The position numbers were made by a program, and so were the translations under genes. Under the pieces are notes generated by a model. That model did no database searches and was not told where the DNA came from. It saw only the letters and a list, made by a program, of their open reading frames with translations. Of a DNA stretch of 64,000 nucleotides, positions 11,071 through 20,157 are shown in pieces. Every line of letters begins with the position of its first letter. Position 1 is the stretch's first letter. This DNA is from Anthostomella pinea (Eukaryota > Ascomycota > Sordariomycetes > Xylariales > Xylariaceae): contig CAUWAG010000012.1 in the NCBI GenBank assembly GCA_963556695.1, positions 620,001-684,000 of the forward strand, read 5' to 3'.

Positions 11071-11219
11071 TTATAAAACCATCAAGCCATCCCCTCGACT
11101 TGTATTACTGCTTCCCAATCGTCTTCAACAAATCTTCTTGACTCATACTGCAACTTACTCTGTGATTGTCGATCAACCAACATCCCCCTTCTCAACTCGG
11201 TCCATAAACTTGCGCAACA

Positions 11220-11327
11220 ATGAGTTGGTTATGCCACAAATGCGAACAATATAACAATCTATACACCGAGACATGCAGCACATGCGGGCACAAGATATGC
11301 GCGTTGCGTTGTTCACTCAAATTATAA
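11220..11327 (+). CDS. 35-residue RanBP2-type zinc-finger mini-ORF
   Basis: ATG at 11220 opens MSWLCHKCEQYN...CSTCGHKIC, which matches the W-x-C-x2-C-x10-C-x2-C spacing of RanBP2/Npl4-type zinc fingers, including the Trp and Asn. It stops at 11325-11327. Four bases on, a GTATAA donor, an ACTAAT branch and a TTAG acceptor (to about 11368) look like an intron, so the stop may truncate a formerly longer protein. This ORF lies 150 bases after the esterase-like gene. Confidence 0.4.
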   Translation: MSWLCHKCEQYNNLYTETCSTCGHKICALRCSLKL

Positions 11328-11445
11328 AAGGTATAAGCTATAAAGTAATAAACTAATACTTTCTTAGCTAATATAAATACCTGCTAGACGATCCATACGA
11401 GGAAGCCGTTGCCGATTTTATTGCTTGATAGGATAGGACCGGAAG

Positions 11446-11600
11446 TGTTGCATGGTCATGTCATCCACTCTGGTTGGCATATTGCCCACATCCACTGCAG
11501 CTACGCAAACCTTCCCAAAAAAAACCAGAAGAAACAACAACATCAATGCAGCAGATTTGCATCCTTTTGGCCTTGTTGCTATGCGGCAGGAAGGGCGTCT
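11446..11600 (+). mobile_element. Copia-2 LTR fragment
   Basis: Begins TGTTGCATGGTCATGT and follows the same order of blocks as the minus-strand LTR that starts at 42760 (TGTTGCGTGGTCACGT), down to a shared CAGCAGATTTGCATCCTTT segment. Most differences are C-to-T, consistent with RIP. No internal retrotransposon sequence adjoins it. Confidence 0.6.
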
Positions 11601-11670
11601 TTGGAAGAGGTGAGTGTGGGTAGTGGCATTTGATAGCTAGGTAGCTACTACTAGGAGGCTATGTCGTCCT

Positions 11671-12145
11671 TTGTCCAATGACGTTATTCAGGAGCAAATC
11701 GAGCATACGGAGGCCGCACGAGCTGCCATTAAGCAGCGGGAAGAGCGACGACGAGTTGTGCGTGAATTACAGAACCTGAACACTGACGAATCAGAGAGAT
11801 CAATGTCTGATCCCTCTCTGGAGTCATATTTAGAAGAATCAGAGGAATTGGGACCCTCTGAGGATGAAGGGGTAGCTATTGACGAAGGGGGTGATGGCAC
11901 GCATGAGGAGTCCGACGAGCCCATTGTGGTGCGATCTTCACGCCGCGCAATCCGCCAGCCTGCACGCTACCGCTAGTACACATAATATTGCTGAAAATTC
12001 CAAGAAAAGGCGATTCGAACGCATTATATAGATTATCTAGAGCTTCAATTCGGATTGAGTTATCGGTGGGTGGAAGTGTAGCCTTTTGGTATGAAAACTG
12101 TCCCACATATGGGGGTGTCCCATTTATATGGCCCCGCCGTTATGG
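11671..12145 (+). mobile_element. 3' end of a pogo-like element with transposase tail
   Basis: The frame 11671-11976 encodes a charged, coiled tail (ARAAIKQREERRR) ending in a basic RRAIRQPARYR segment, as seen at the carboxyl end of some fungal pogo-type transposases. Downstream, a GTCCCACAT...GTCCCAT...CCCGCCGTTATG block near 12100-12145 matches 16135-16190, another copy of the same terminus. The DDE core is absent, so the element is not autonomous. Confidence 0.5.
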
Positions 12146-12257
12146 CATACATTGCGAGGGACTTGGACGTTAACGACATCTTTAAATTATCTCGATGCTG
12201 CCAGCACTTCCAGTATATGATGCGAGAAGAGAGCTTCTGCAAGGCAATTGTCACAGT

Positions 12258-13067
<810 letters not shown>

Positions 13068-13384
13068 ATTAACCTGGACGGCCCTGCTTAAGTAGACACT
13101 GAGGGAGACGTTGAAATGACATCAGCAGCATCATCTTCGCATGTCTCGGACAGGCCTAGGATGAGACAAGGCTCCCAGCGGGCAGCTGCAGCAGCAGCTC
13201 CAATCGGCTGGAACCATCAGCAGCCCAAAATCCTGGAGTATTCTTGTCAGGACGCCGAAGTCCTGGCAGTGGAAAGCGCCGCGGGCGCCGCGATTGACAA
13301 AGGACGGTACGAAGGGCACCGAATATCACGGTAGCCTGGTAGTTAGATCTATAAGAGGTATTCGGTTTTAGGATAGCGAAAGGT
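13068..13384. other. no gene recognised
   Basis: A 72-codon plus frame (13116-13334) is open but has no known motif and is compositionally simple (Ala-rich). Confidence 0.3.
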
Positions 13385-13582
13385 TGTTGGATTCTGGGCT
13401 ACGTTAGCCCATCCATAGTCATCCTTCAGGATCACCATCCCCATTTGTGACTCTGTCACATACGTGGCCAATATAAGGCCACGTATCCTTTCCTTTAGTA
13501 TCTTGGATATACATAGGGCCATTCTGGCCGCTCCAGAGTAGCTGGAATTCCTCTCCTTAATAGAACACTTTGAAATCTAACA
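13385..13582 (+). mobile_element. Copia-1 solo LTR
   Basis: TGTTGG...TCTAACA, 198 bp, differs from the LTR at 19005-19200 at only a handful of positions. No internal element adjoins it, so it is a solo LTR left by recombination. I see no 5-bp target duplication. Confidence 0.85.
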
Positions 13583-13689
13583 AACCGGCGATCGATCATA
13601 TTGTTCCCTATCCACATACCTCCGTCTGATAATTCTAGCGGTCACTGGCTTTGGCGAAGTGTGTGTGGGCATCATTCGGCTGTGAGTCG

Positions 13690-13983
13690 AGGATTCGGGT
13701 TCCACTAGAATCAAACGCAGCTAGAAACTGGTCCCGCTATTAGCGAAGAGGATGAGGACGTCAGTCCCCCTATTTCAGAAGAATATGGGCACGGTCGAGT
13801 AGCAGAGAGCGATGACGACGTGAATTCGGACATATATGGAACCTCAAATAAGGACTCTGAAGATGTGTGTGAGCCTGATCAACTCTATACAGACGCTTTC
13901 TTTATACCGTATCTGACGCCCGAACGCATATCTCCTCCCGATCGCGTGTCTCGCAGCATACCTATGGTCTTGTTCCATATCTA
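13690..13983 (+). pseudogene. acidic exon-like fragment, unrecognised
   Basis: A plus frame with no ATG at its start is open for about 85 codons to a TAA at 13981-13983. It is rich in Asp, Glu and Ser, then turns to FFIPYLTPERISPPDRVSR. It looks like the last exon of a larger, lost gene. It ends right at the edge of the segmental duplication that begins at about 13993. Confidence 0.3.
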
Positions 13984-14000
13984 AGGGGCATAGATTACGC

Positions 14001-14879
14001 TTATAGCGCGACTACGACTATTAAGCATAACATAGTCGTAATAATGGCAGAGCATAGGCTGCCAATTAAATACCCCACGCTTTCGCCCTGAACAGAGTGA
14101 ATCCAGTCTGCAACGTCTCCGGCGTGCAGCACCAACTTCCGGACAACTACAACAGGAATCGCGTAAAAAACACATGAAGCTAACCCGACTACAACAGGTA
14201 TGGTGAATCTTGACCAGATGGAATTCATGAACAGATCTCTGAGAGCAGTGATAATTGTAAGCCCTATCAAGCATGTGAGGAGAATGCTACCCACGATCCA
14301 CGGATCACGGATAGGGTCAGCCGTAAATCCTTTAACGGCTTTATCCAACGCATTGAGCTGGCTGACATCAATCCCCAGGTTGTTCTGAAGTTCTGATACA
14401 ATGATATCAGACAATGCCGGCGGCAATGCATGGCAAGAAACCTGCTGGGATGTCCCAACGCAGAATTTCTCGGTACCGATGGAACAGTTCTGCGGAAGTA
14501 GCTCTTGGAGGGTGCTGCCGATAAGGTCTCCCGCTCCACTGGTAAGGGAGTCTAGAAGGCTACCTGTCTGGTCACCAACGGAGCCAGCTGCGTCGGCGAC
14601 TATATTACGAATCAAAGTGTCCACTTGTAATTTTAGAGGTAACCTCTTTGTGGCTAATGCTCCGCCTAGCAGGGAGCTAAAATTGAACTGTTACTTGTTA
14701 GCCTTAATCCGTGGGCAGGTGACAAAGCAACATACCTGTAGGACGATAATCCCAGCTGTTTTATTATGGTCTGTACCGAGAGCAAGAGACCCCAAAATAA
14801 TGGCCAATATAAATGATATTGCAAGTAAAGCCCAAAGGCCTTGTCGTTTCCATGGTAAGAGCATTTTCAATGTAGGCAA
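14001..14879 (-). CDS. multi-pass membrane protein, copy 1 (two exons)
   Basis: Exon 1 is 14879-14736 and exon 2 is 14687-14001, joined across a 48-nt intron with a GTATGT donor, a GGCTAAC branch site and a CAG acceptor, giving 276 aa. Exon 1 carries a basic amino terminus and one membrane segment (LLAISFILAIILGSLAL). Exon 2 carries a polar, Cys-containing loop (four Cys before residue 165, likely extracytoplasmic) and three further hydrophobic segments near residues 180-270. I do not recognise the family. The copy at 27527-28405 has the same length and splice positions with about 88 percent identical residues and no stops, which argues that both have been kept as protein-coding for some time. 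Confidence 0.6.
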
Positions 14880-15166
14880 TAGAAGTAAGTTGACGTTATA
14901 ATATATATTGAGTTTAATCTGTGTTAAACTCTATATAGCAAAAAACATATGATATAAAGTGGTTTATAGTCAAAAGTTAAATAAAGATTTTATATTCTAA
15001 TTGTTCTTTATAAAGAAAGGAAAAAGATCTGCTTTATACTCAGGCACTGGTCTAGAAATGGAACATCAATACTGGTCAGATAACCGCCTTACCAGGGAAT
15101 TGTCTAAAAGTGAGCTGGAATCTCCATGCTTTTGGAGCTTGATGGGACTGTATATATCTTCTGACA

Positions 15167-15201
15167 CCTCCACAACCATGCGATACAGAGGCTCTGGGAG
15201 G
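15167..15201 (+). other. relic of the LINE/SINE 3' hairpin
   Basis: CCTCCACAACCATGCGATAC...GGGAGG, with a GACTGTA-like upstream context and GGTTT downstream as in LINE-A 3' ends. The A-rich tail is gone. It lies in both copies of the segmental duplication, so the insertion predates the duplication. Confidence 0.55.
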
Positions 15202-15335
15202 CATGGTTTACAATGATATCATAGAGGGTGAAACTAAACAGTTCCAGTCCATGGTGCATGTATTCTAAACGTCCAGAAAAGCCTCAATAATATACGTCCA
15301 CAAAGTAGCCTATTAAGATCCTCCATGCCTAACAT

Positions 15336-15569
15336 TAACGCAGTTTTTAGATCTGTCGCACGCAAAACAACTATATCAACCACCCTTTTAGCCTAAGTGG
15401 GATCCGGTTATGACCAGGAAGCTGTTTATCGACTGGCCCAATTCCTGGACCTCTCGCGACAGACTTGCCAAACCTTTCCTGCATGACCACATAATGGAGA
15501 CCTGGAAGTTGCTTGTCAAGTCATACTATAGCTAACCAATTATGACAAGCTATCTAGCTACTCTCGATC
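15336..15569. other. no gene recognised
   Basis: Non-coding by inspection; no repeat partner was seen in the window. Confidence 0.3.
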
Positions 15570-15854
15570 GTGATTTGCGTACCTCACATTGCCGTGAGTT
15601 GGCACGTGGTCAGCCTTTTCTTGATGAAGGATCCATGATACCACCTTAGTCTCTTGCTCAGGGCTTAGCTTTTGGCTATTTCGAGCCCCTTCACGGCTAT
15701 TTAGCGTTGAGCGTATTGTGGTGCCCTCTACCTTGCGTGCGAGAGTCGATTTCGGTACTCCCCAGCGCAGATTGGCCTTGCGGAGGGATGGGCCATCGTT
15801 CACAGCGACGATTGCCTCTGCGAGGTCTTCTTCAGTGTAAGAAAGAGGCATTTC
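15570..15854 (-). mobile_element. pogo-type transposase amino terminus (HTH psq) fragment
   Basis: From ATG at 15854, the minus strand reads MPLSYTEEDLAEAIVAV, then SLRKANLRWGVPKSTLARK, the helix-turn-helix (psq) DNA-binding domain at the start of fungal pogo/Fot-like transposases. It then enters a CENP-B-like segment (LSPEQETKVVSWI) and breaks off near 15590. No DDE domain follows. Confidence 0.7.
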
Positions 15855-16024
15855 AACGTACTGAAGCCTATGATGCTTACAGAAAAAAAGAAAAAAAAGA
15901 ACCGCAGAACTTCTGTTACATTGAAGGGGATAGGGGGGTCCCATTACGCCTCAGATTAGGCCCGGAAGTGCTAATTTCCGACCCCCACTGCCGCCGATCC
16001 CCCGCGTTTAGACCATATAAAACC

Positions 16025-16190
16025 TAGATCAAAAGAAACACCAAGAAAAGACAATTCAGATGCCGTACTTACGGTATCTAGGGCTTCATTGGCTAAGGAG
16101 ATGTGTATAAGTGAACATTGTGGGTTTGGGTGTGGGAGGTGTCCCACATCTAGGGCTGTCCCACATCTATGCCCCCGCCGTTATGAACTC
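16025..16190 (+). mobile_element. pogo-like element terminus
   Basis: Aligns with 11995-12145: CCAAGAAAAG(G/A)C, ATCTAG(A/G)GCTTCA, then the double GTCCCACATC repeat and CCCCCGCCGTTATG. It is the terminus of the family whose transposase tail lies at 11671. Nothing else of that element is present here. The stretch 16191-16480 holds no recognised feature. Confidence 0.5.
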
Positions 16191-16486
16191 TGTAAAGGGT
16201 GCTTGCTGTCTATTGATATGGGCCTACGAGGCGGTCGCGATTTGGGTGGAATTCCATGTGCAAGGGACTATTTATTATTATATGCTTAGGTATGCGTCCA
16301 ACCACTGTCGGTTCGATGGCCACAGACTCAAACACGCACAAGCTAGTCACCTCTATCCCACTTGACGAGGCGCGTGCTGAGATTGATGGCGTGACACTTG
16401 GTCGTCACTCATAAGCCACTTCTAGTCCTTTTCCCCAATGGCCCTTGGAGATGCAAGGGAGGCTTGCGTTACTGACAGGGCAGAAA

Positions 16487-16565
16487 TTTCTGGTCACGAT
16501 CCAGTTTCTGGTCACGATCCAGTTTCTGGTCACGATCCAGTTTCTGCTCGCGATCCAGTTTCATC
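16487..16565 (+). repeat. 18-bp tandem repeat (DPVSGH-type), four units
   Basis: Units of GATCCAGTTTCTGGTCAC recur four times with few changes. Related units lie at 36690-36765, 49725-49795, 50025-50120 and 50290-50350. The flanks after the array (CATCTTCCCT..GTTGTCCAA) are also shared with 36755-36790, so the array belongs to a longer dispersed element. Confidence 0.7.
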
Positions 16566-16898
16566 TTCCCTAAAGTTGTCCAATTTAATGCCATAATTGA
16601 TTTCGACTTAACACAGGTATGTAGTAGTACCCTGCGAAGCAGACGTCCCTTCGTACCATTACATACGGGTCATCTAAAGATTAAGCAAGGCTTTCCTAAA
16701 ATAAAAAAATATCCATGTCGGTTGTGCGTTAAGGGTAGACTCCAGACTTTACTCGGGGCGGTATGGATAAGGAGACTAGGTTCCTACAAGGGGAGCTGCA
16801 CCGATGTCAACCATTATAAATAGCGGCTGACATTACTCAACTAAGGGAAAGTGCTTCCAGCATGTCAATAACGCTTCTCCTCTAGCCTCCTTCCACCC

Positions 16899-17105
16899 AT
16901 GGAACCCATCAACATAGCCGCACTCGACAACGGTAACCCATGTGGTATTCCACATTGGGGTTCATTTGTTTCTCCAATATCCCAGGCCAGTGAACGGCCT
17001 TCCGGTTTACAGGAAGGGTTTCAGTATGATCTCAAGTGGTCTGGACAGCTTCAAGGTGTACCCGCTTCTTATCCGTGGTTAGAACCTGAGATTCCTACAA
17101 TGTGA
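16899..17105 (+). CDS. small ORF with promoter-like upstream region, unrecognised
   Basis: A 68-codon frame starts at a good context (CCACCCATGG), 83 bases after TATAAATAG at 16816 and a pyrimidine-rich stretch. The product (MEPINIAALDNGNPCG...) has no motif I recognise. It may be a first exon or a retrotransposon gag start, because a copia gag fragment and a copia pol lie just downstream. Between 16566 and 16898 nothing else is recognised. Confidence 0.25.
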   Translation: MEPINIAALDNGNPCGIPHWGSFVSPISQASERPSGLQEGFQYDLKWSGQLQGVPASYPWLEPEIPTM

Positions 17106-17344
17106 ACTTAGTTAATGACTTATAGGGATGCTAAGGACTTCCAACTTGGTATTAGCAGAATTCATAATCCTCAGACTCCAGTTCAAGTAGCATCGGTAGC
17201 GCTTCAAGCCAGTTGTTTTCCCATTGCCCGGGCTTTATGTTGTCAGACTTCAGGTCCTGTTCTAGGTAAGAATAAGACTTTGTATTTTAAAACATGGACC
17301 AATCGAATGCACAAAGCTATATCAACTATCAACAAAATAGAGGA

Positions 17345-17725
17345 TATCAGGATACAGTACAAATGCAACAAAAACCCCAATATTGAGAGCATGAATGTGA
17401 TGGCCGCAAGTTCTCTGGGGCCATTAGGAGATGGGTGATTGCTGCCCCTCCCTTTGTTCTTCTACTTGCTCCTGCCTTTGCTAGGCGTAGCAGGCTTGCA
17501 AAAGTTAGTGGTAAAGGTTTCATCTTGAGCCTTGCGAATCTGTATCTCCTCCTGGAGCCGGTACAGAAGATTCTCGGTCGTAGGGAGAATTCCACGGTTT
17601 CGCGGTGAAGGGTTGGAAAGGCTGTCCGAATAGCAGCCAGGAAATTGGCTATGCGAATATTCGGAAGATATGTGATATTCTGCCGCTGGACTTTATCCAT
17701 TAGTCTACGGTAGTTGCCCACGAAC
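17345..17725 (-). mobile_element. copia gag fragment
   Basis: The minus strand reads YLPNIRIANFLAAIRTAFPT, HRETVEFSLRPR, then in another frame ENLLYRLQEEIQIRKAQDE, the carboxyl part of a copia-type Gag. One frameshift separates the parts. It is opposite in strand to the adjacent copia pol that starts at 17734, so the two belong to different insertions. Confidence 0.55.
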
Positions 17726-17733
17726 TTGTCTCC

Positions 17734-18966
17734 GTGATCAGGGAATCTAATAACGGCTATCCAGATGAGAATATCATCAATTGGAGACCTGGCATGATTA
17801 TGAAGCTTGCGAAACCGCTATATGGGCTCAAACAGAGCCCTAGGCAGTGGCAGAAGCGTATTCGTAACGCTCTGAAGGACCTCAGATTTGACCCTCTGGT
17901 CTCTGACAACGCAGTCTATGTCAATATCAGCCGTGGCATTATAGTGATCAGCTATGTCGATAATTTCCTCATTTTGGGGGCTAATCGTGACGAGATCGCT
18001 ACCTTCAAGAAAGAACTAGGTTCTATATTTGAGATGAAGGATATGGGAGCTGCTGAACACTTCCTAGGAGTCCACATTGTCAGAAACCGAGCTGAGAGGA
18101 CATTATATCTCTCTCAACAGACGTATGTGAGAAGGACCGCAGAGGCGTTCAACCATCAGAACACTGGCAAGATGAACGTGCCGATATCTCCTCAAGCAGT
18201 GGAACAGATGGAGTCCCTGAACAACGACCTTGAGATCGATGCATGTCCTATTCAGACATACCAGTCCCTGATCGGTTCTGAGAACTTCCCTGCGTCATAT
18301 ACAAGACCAGATATTGCATACTCTATGGGTGTTCTCGCGCGATACCTTCACAATCCTGGCTCAGCCCAATATAAGGCCGCTCTGGGCCTACTTCGTTATT
18401 TGTAGCACTCTCAAGATCTTGGGATCAAATTTGGAGGTCCCGAATATGTCGGGAAGACCCCCCAAGAGGTTCTTGAGATGATTCCGGATCTGCTGATTGG
18501 TTACTGTGACGCCAGCTATGCTGGAAGCATCAAAACTAGCGCCAAGTCCACCTCAGGCTACCTGTTCACGTTTGCTGGGGGCGCAGTCTCCTGGGCATCC
18601 AAGCTGCAGACTGTTGTGGCTCAATCTACTGTGGAATCAGAGTACTACGCACTCTCTGAAGCCGTCAAAGAGGCTGCCTGGCTGCGAGAACTGATGCTGG
18701 AACTTGGATTCACTCTGAATGTTATCAACATCCATTCAGACAGTGCTGGAGCTATTCACTTGGCTCAGAACACTGAATTCCATCGTCGAACTAAGCACAT
18801 TCGAGTCAGGGAACACTATATTCGTCAGGAGATCTCAGAAGGCCATATACGGCTCTCTTTTCTTGGAACCAATGAAATGCCTGCAGACGGTCTTACCAAA
18901 GCTTCGACAAAGGCAAGGTTCTTTAAGTTTCTGGAGTTGCTGGGACTAGTTCATATAGAGGGGTGA
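17734..18966 (+). mobile_element. Copia-1 pol: reverse transcriptase and RNase H, with a stop
   Basis: One frame covers KLAKPLYGLKQSPRQW, the catalytic box IVISYVDNFLIL, DMGAAEHFLGVHI, TRPDIAYSMGVLARY, then DASYAG...STSGYLF, ESEYYALSEAVKEAAWLREL, HSDSAGAIHLA and RRTKHIRVREHYIR, the Ty1/copia order of RT and RNase H. The RT box is YVDN instead of YVDD, and a TAG at 18403 interrupts the frame. Gag, protease and integrase are missing. It is a dead 3' half, followed by a short purine-rich tract and the 3' LTR. Confidence 0.85.
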
Positions 18967-19004
18967 TCTTCTGGTTATGTTAATTCCCTCAGTCTGAGAG
19001 GGCG

Positions 19005-19200
19005 TGTTGGTTTCTGGGCTACGTTAGCCCATCCATAGTCATCCTTCAGGATCACCATCCCCATTTGTGACTCTGTCACATACGTGGCCAATATGAGGCC
19101 ACGTATCCTTTCCTTTAGTATCTTGGATATATAGGGCCACTCTGGCCGCTCCAGAGTAGCTGGAATTCCTCTCCTTAATAGAACACTTTGAAATCTCACA
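19005..19200 (+). mobile_element. Copia-1 3' LTR
   Basis: TGTTGG...CTCACA, 196 bp, right after a GAGAGGGCG purine tract that could be the plus-strand primer. Its closest relative is the solo LTR at 13385-13582. The high similarity of the two LTRs contrasts with the decayed pol. Confidence 0.85.
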
Positions 19201-19740
19201 CAGCTTCACGTTAGGCCTTCTAATCCCTGTGCCCATGTTTTCGTCACTCGGGTCGTTTTCGCCGTTCGGATTCTATAGGGCCCCGACTTTATCTGATACC
19301 AGAACATCGCTCGTTTTCATGTTAGTATTTCACACCCAATTACTCGCTGCAGTCATGCCTACCTCGCGCCCCGGCGGCACACTCCACTTTAGCCTCAGGC
19401 ATGCTTTACCCCAGTCTCACGAACTGCCCGCGATTACCGTGCTCATCTAGTCAACGCTCAAACTGACCGTTCCTAGACCGTTAATCCTATGAATCATCAA
19501 CGCACTCTGAATCTGCAGGTGCATCAGATTCTACACCAGAGTCCTTTCAATATCACCAGCAACAGCAGCAAACTTGCGCCAAGCATCGCACCAGCAACTA
19601 CGAGCCAAGCTCGCGGATAGACATGTCGCTATGCTTTAAGTATCTCGAACCCATCTGAGATGCGACGGCTACGTCTTCCTTGCGCACTCTATCCCTTCAA
19701 CGCATATTCTATTTCAGATAGGGTGTTCCTTCCTGTGCGC
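19201..19740. other. no gene recognised
   Basis: No motif is visible. The last part merges into the region shared with the AT-hook paralogue at 45.7 kb. Confidence 0.3.
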
Positions 19741-19864
19741 ACCTTCCCCGGCGCCGCTACATCTCTAAGTGACCGAATTCAGCTAACGACATCACCATAC
19801 TAAGTCCCGATCCTGAAAAAGCTACCACCAAAAGCCCAACAAACACAACCGTCATATCTACAAG

Positions 19865-20157
19865 ATGGCCCCGAGAAAGAAGGATATGAAAAATTGGAAA
19901 AGAGGCCGGCCACGGATTTACCGTACCGGAAGGCGCGGTCGCCCACGTAAGTATTCAGTCCAAACCGCTCCTCGGTTGCCTGTCCACGCGGCAGACGACG
20001 AACGGAACGATCTAAATGAGGAATCGCCCATTGTCTTACCTATAGAAAAACACCGCGCTCGCAAGATTCCGCTGCTTGAGGGGGGACATGAGTCAGCCGA
20101 TTCAGGAGCCGAATTGACCATCTGGAATGGCGTCCAGGTTGCGCGGCTGTCTTTATA
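19865..20157 (+). CDS. AT-hook protein, 97 aa, end disturbed by insertions
   Basis: MAPRKKDMKNW is followed by two AT-hook cores, KRGRPRIYR (about residues 13-21) and RRGRPRKYS (about 24-32), minor-groove binders of AT-rich DNA. The rest is acidic, with EESPIVLP. A paralogue lies at 45651-45303 on the minus strand, alike also in the 120 bases upstream of the ATG, so the whole locus was duplicated. Here the reading frame stops exactly at the pogo insertion (20158), so the carboxyl end may be lost. A nuclear DNA-binding role is inferred from the hooks. Confidence 0.5.

Larger units (their letters stand above)
13993..15335. repeat. segmental duplication, copy 1 (1.34 kb)
   Basis: Co-linear with 27521-28868 from TACGCTTATAGCGCGACTA to near TCCATG(C/T)CTAAC, with similarity of roughly 85-90 percent by eye. 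It carries a membrane-protein gene on the minus strand and, upstream of it, a relic of the LINE/SINE 3' hairpin (15167-15201). Confidence 0.8.

Noticed and set aside
13385..19200. Complete copia element between the two Copia-1 LTRs
   Set aside because: The DNA between contains the membrane-protein duplication, pogo pieces and an opposite-strand gag; the left LTR is solo and has no adjoining internal region.
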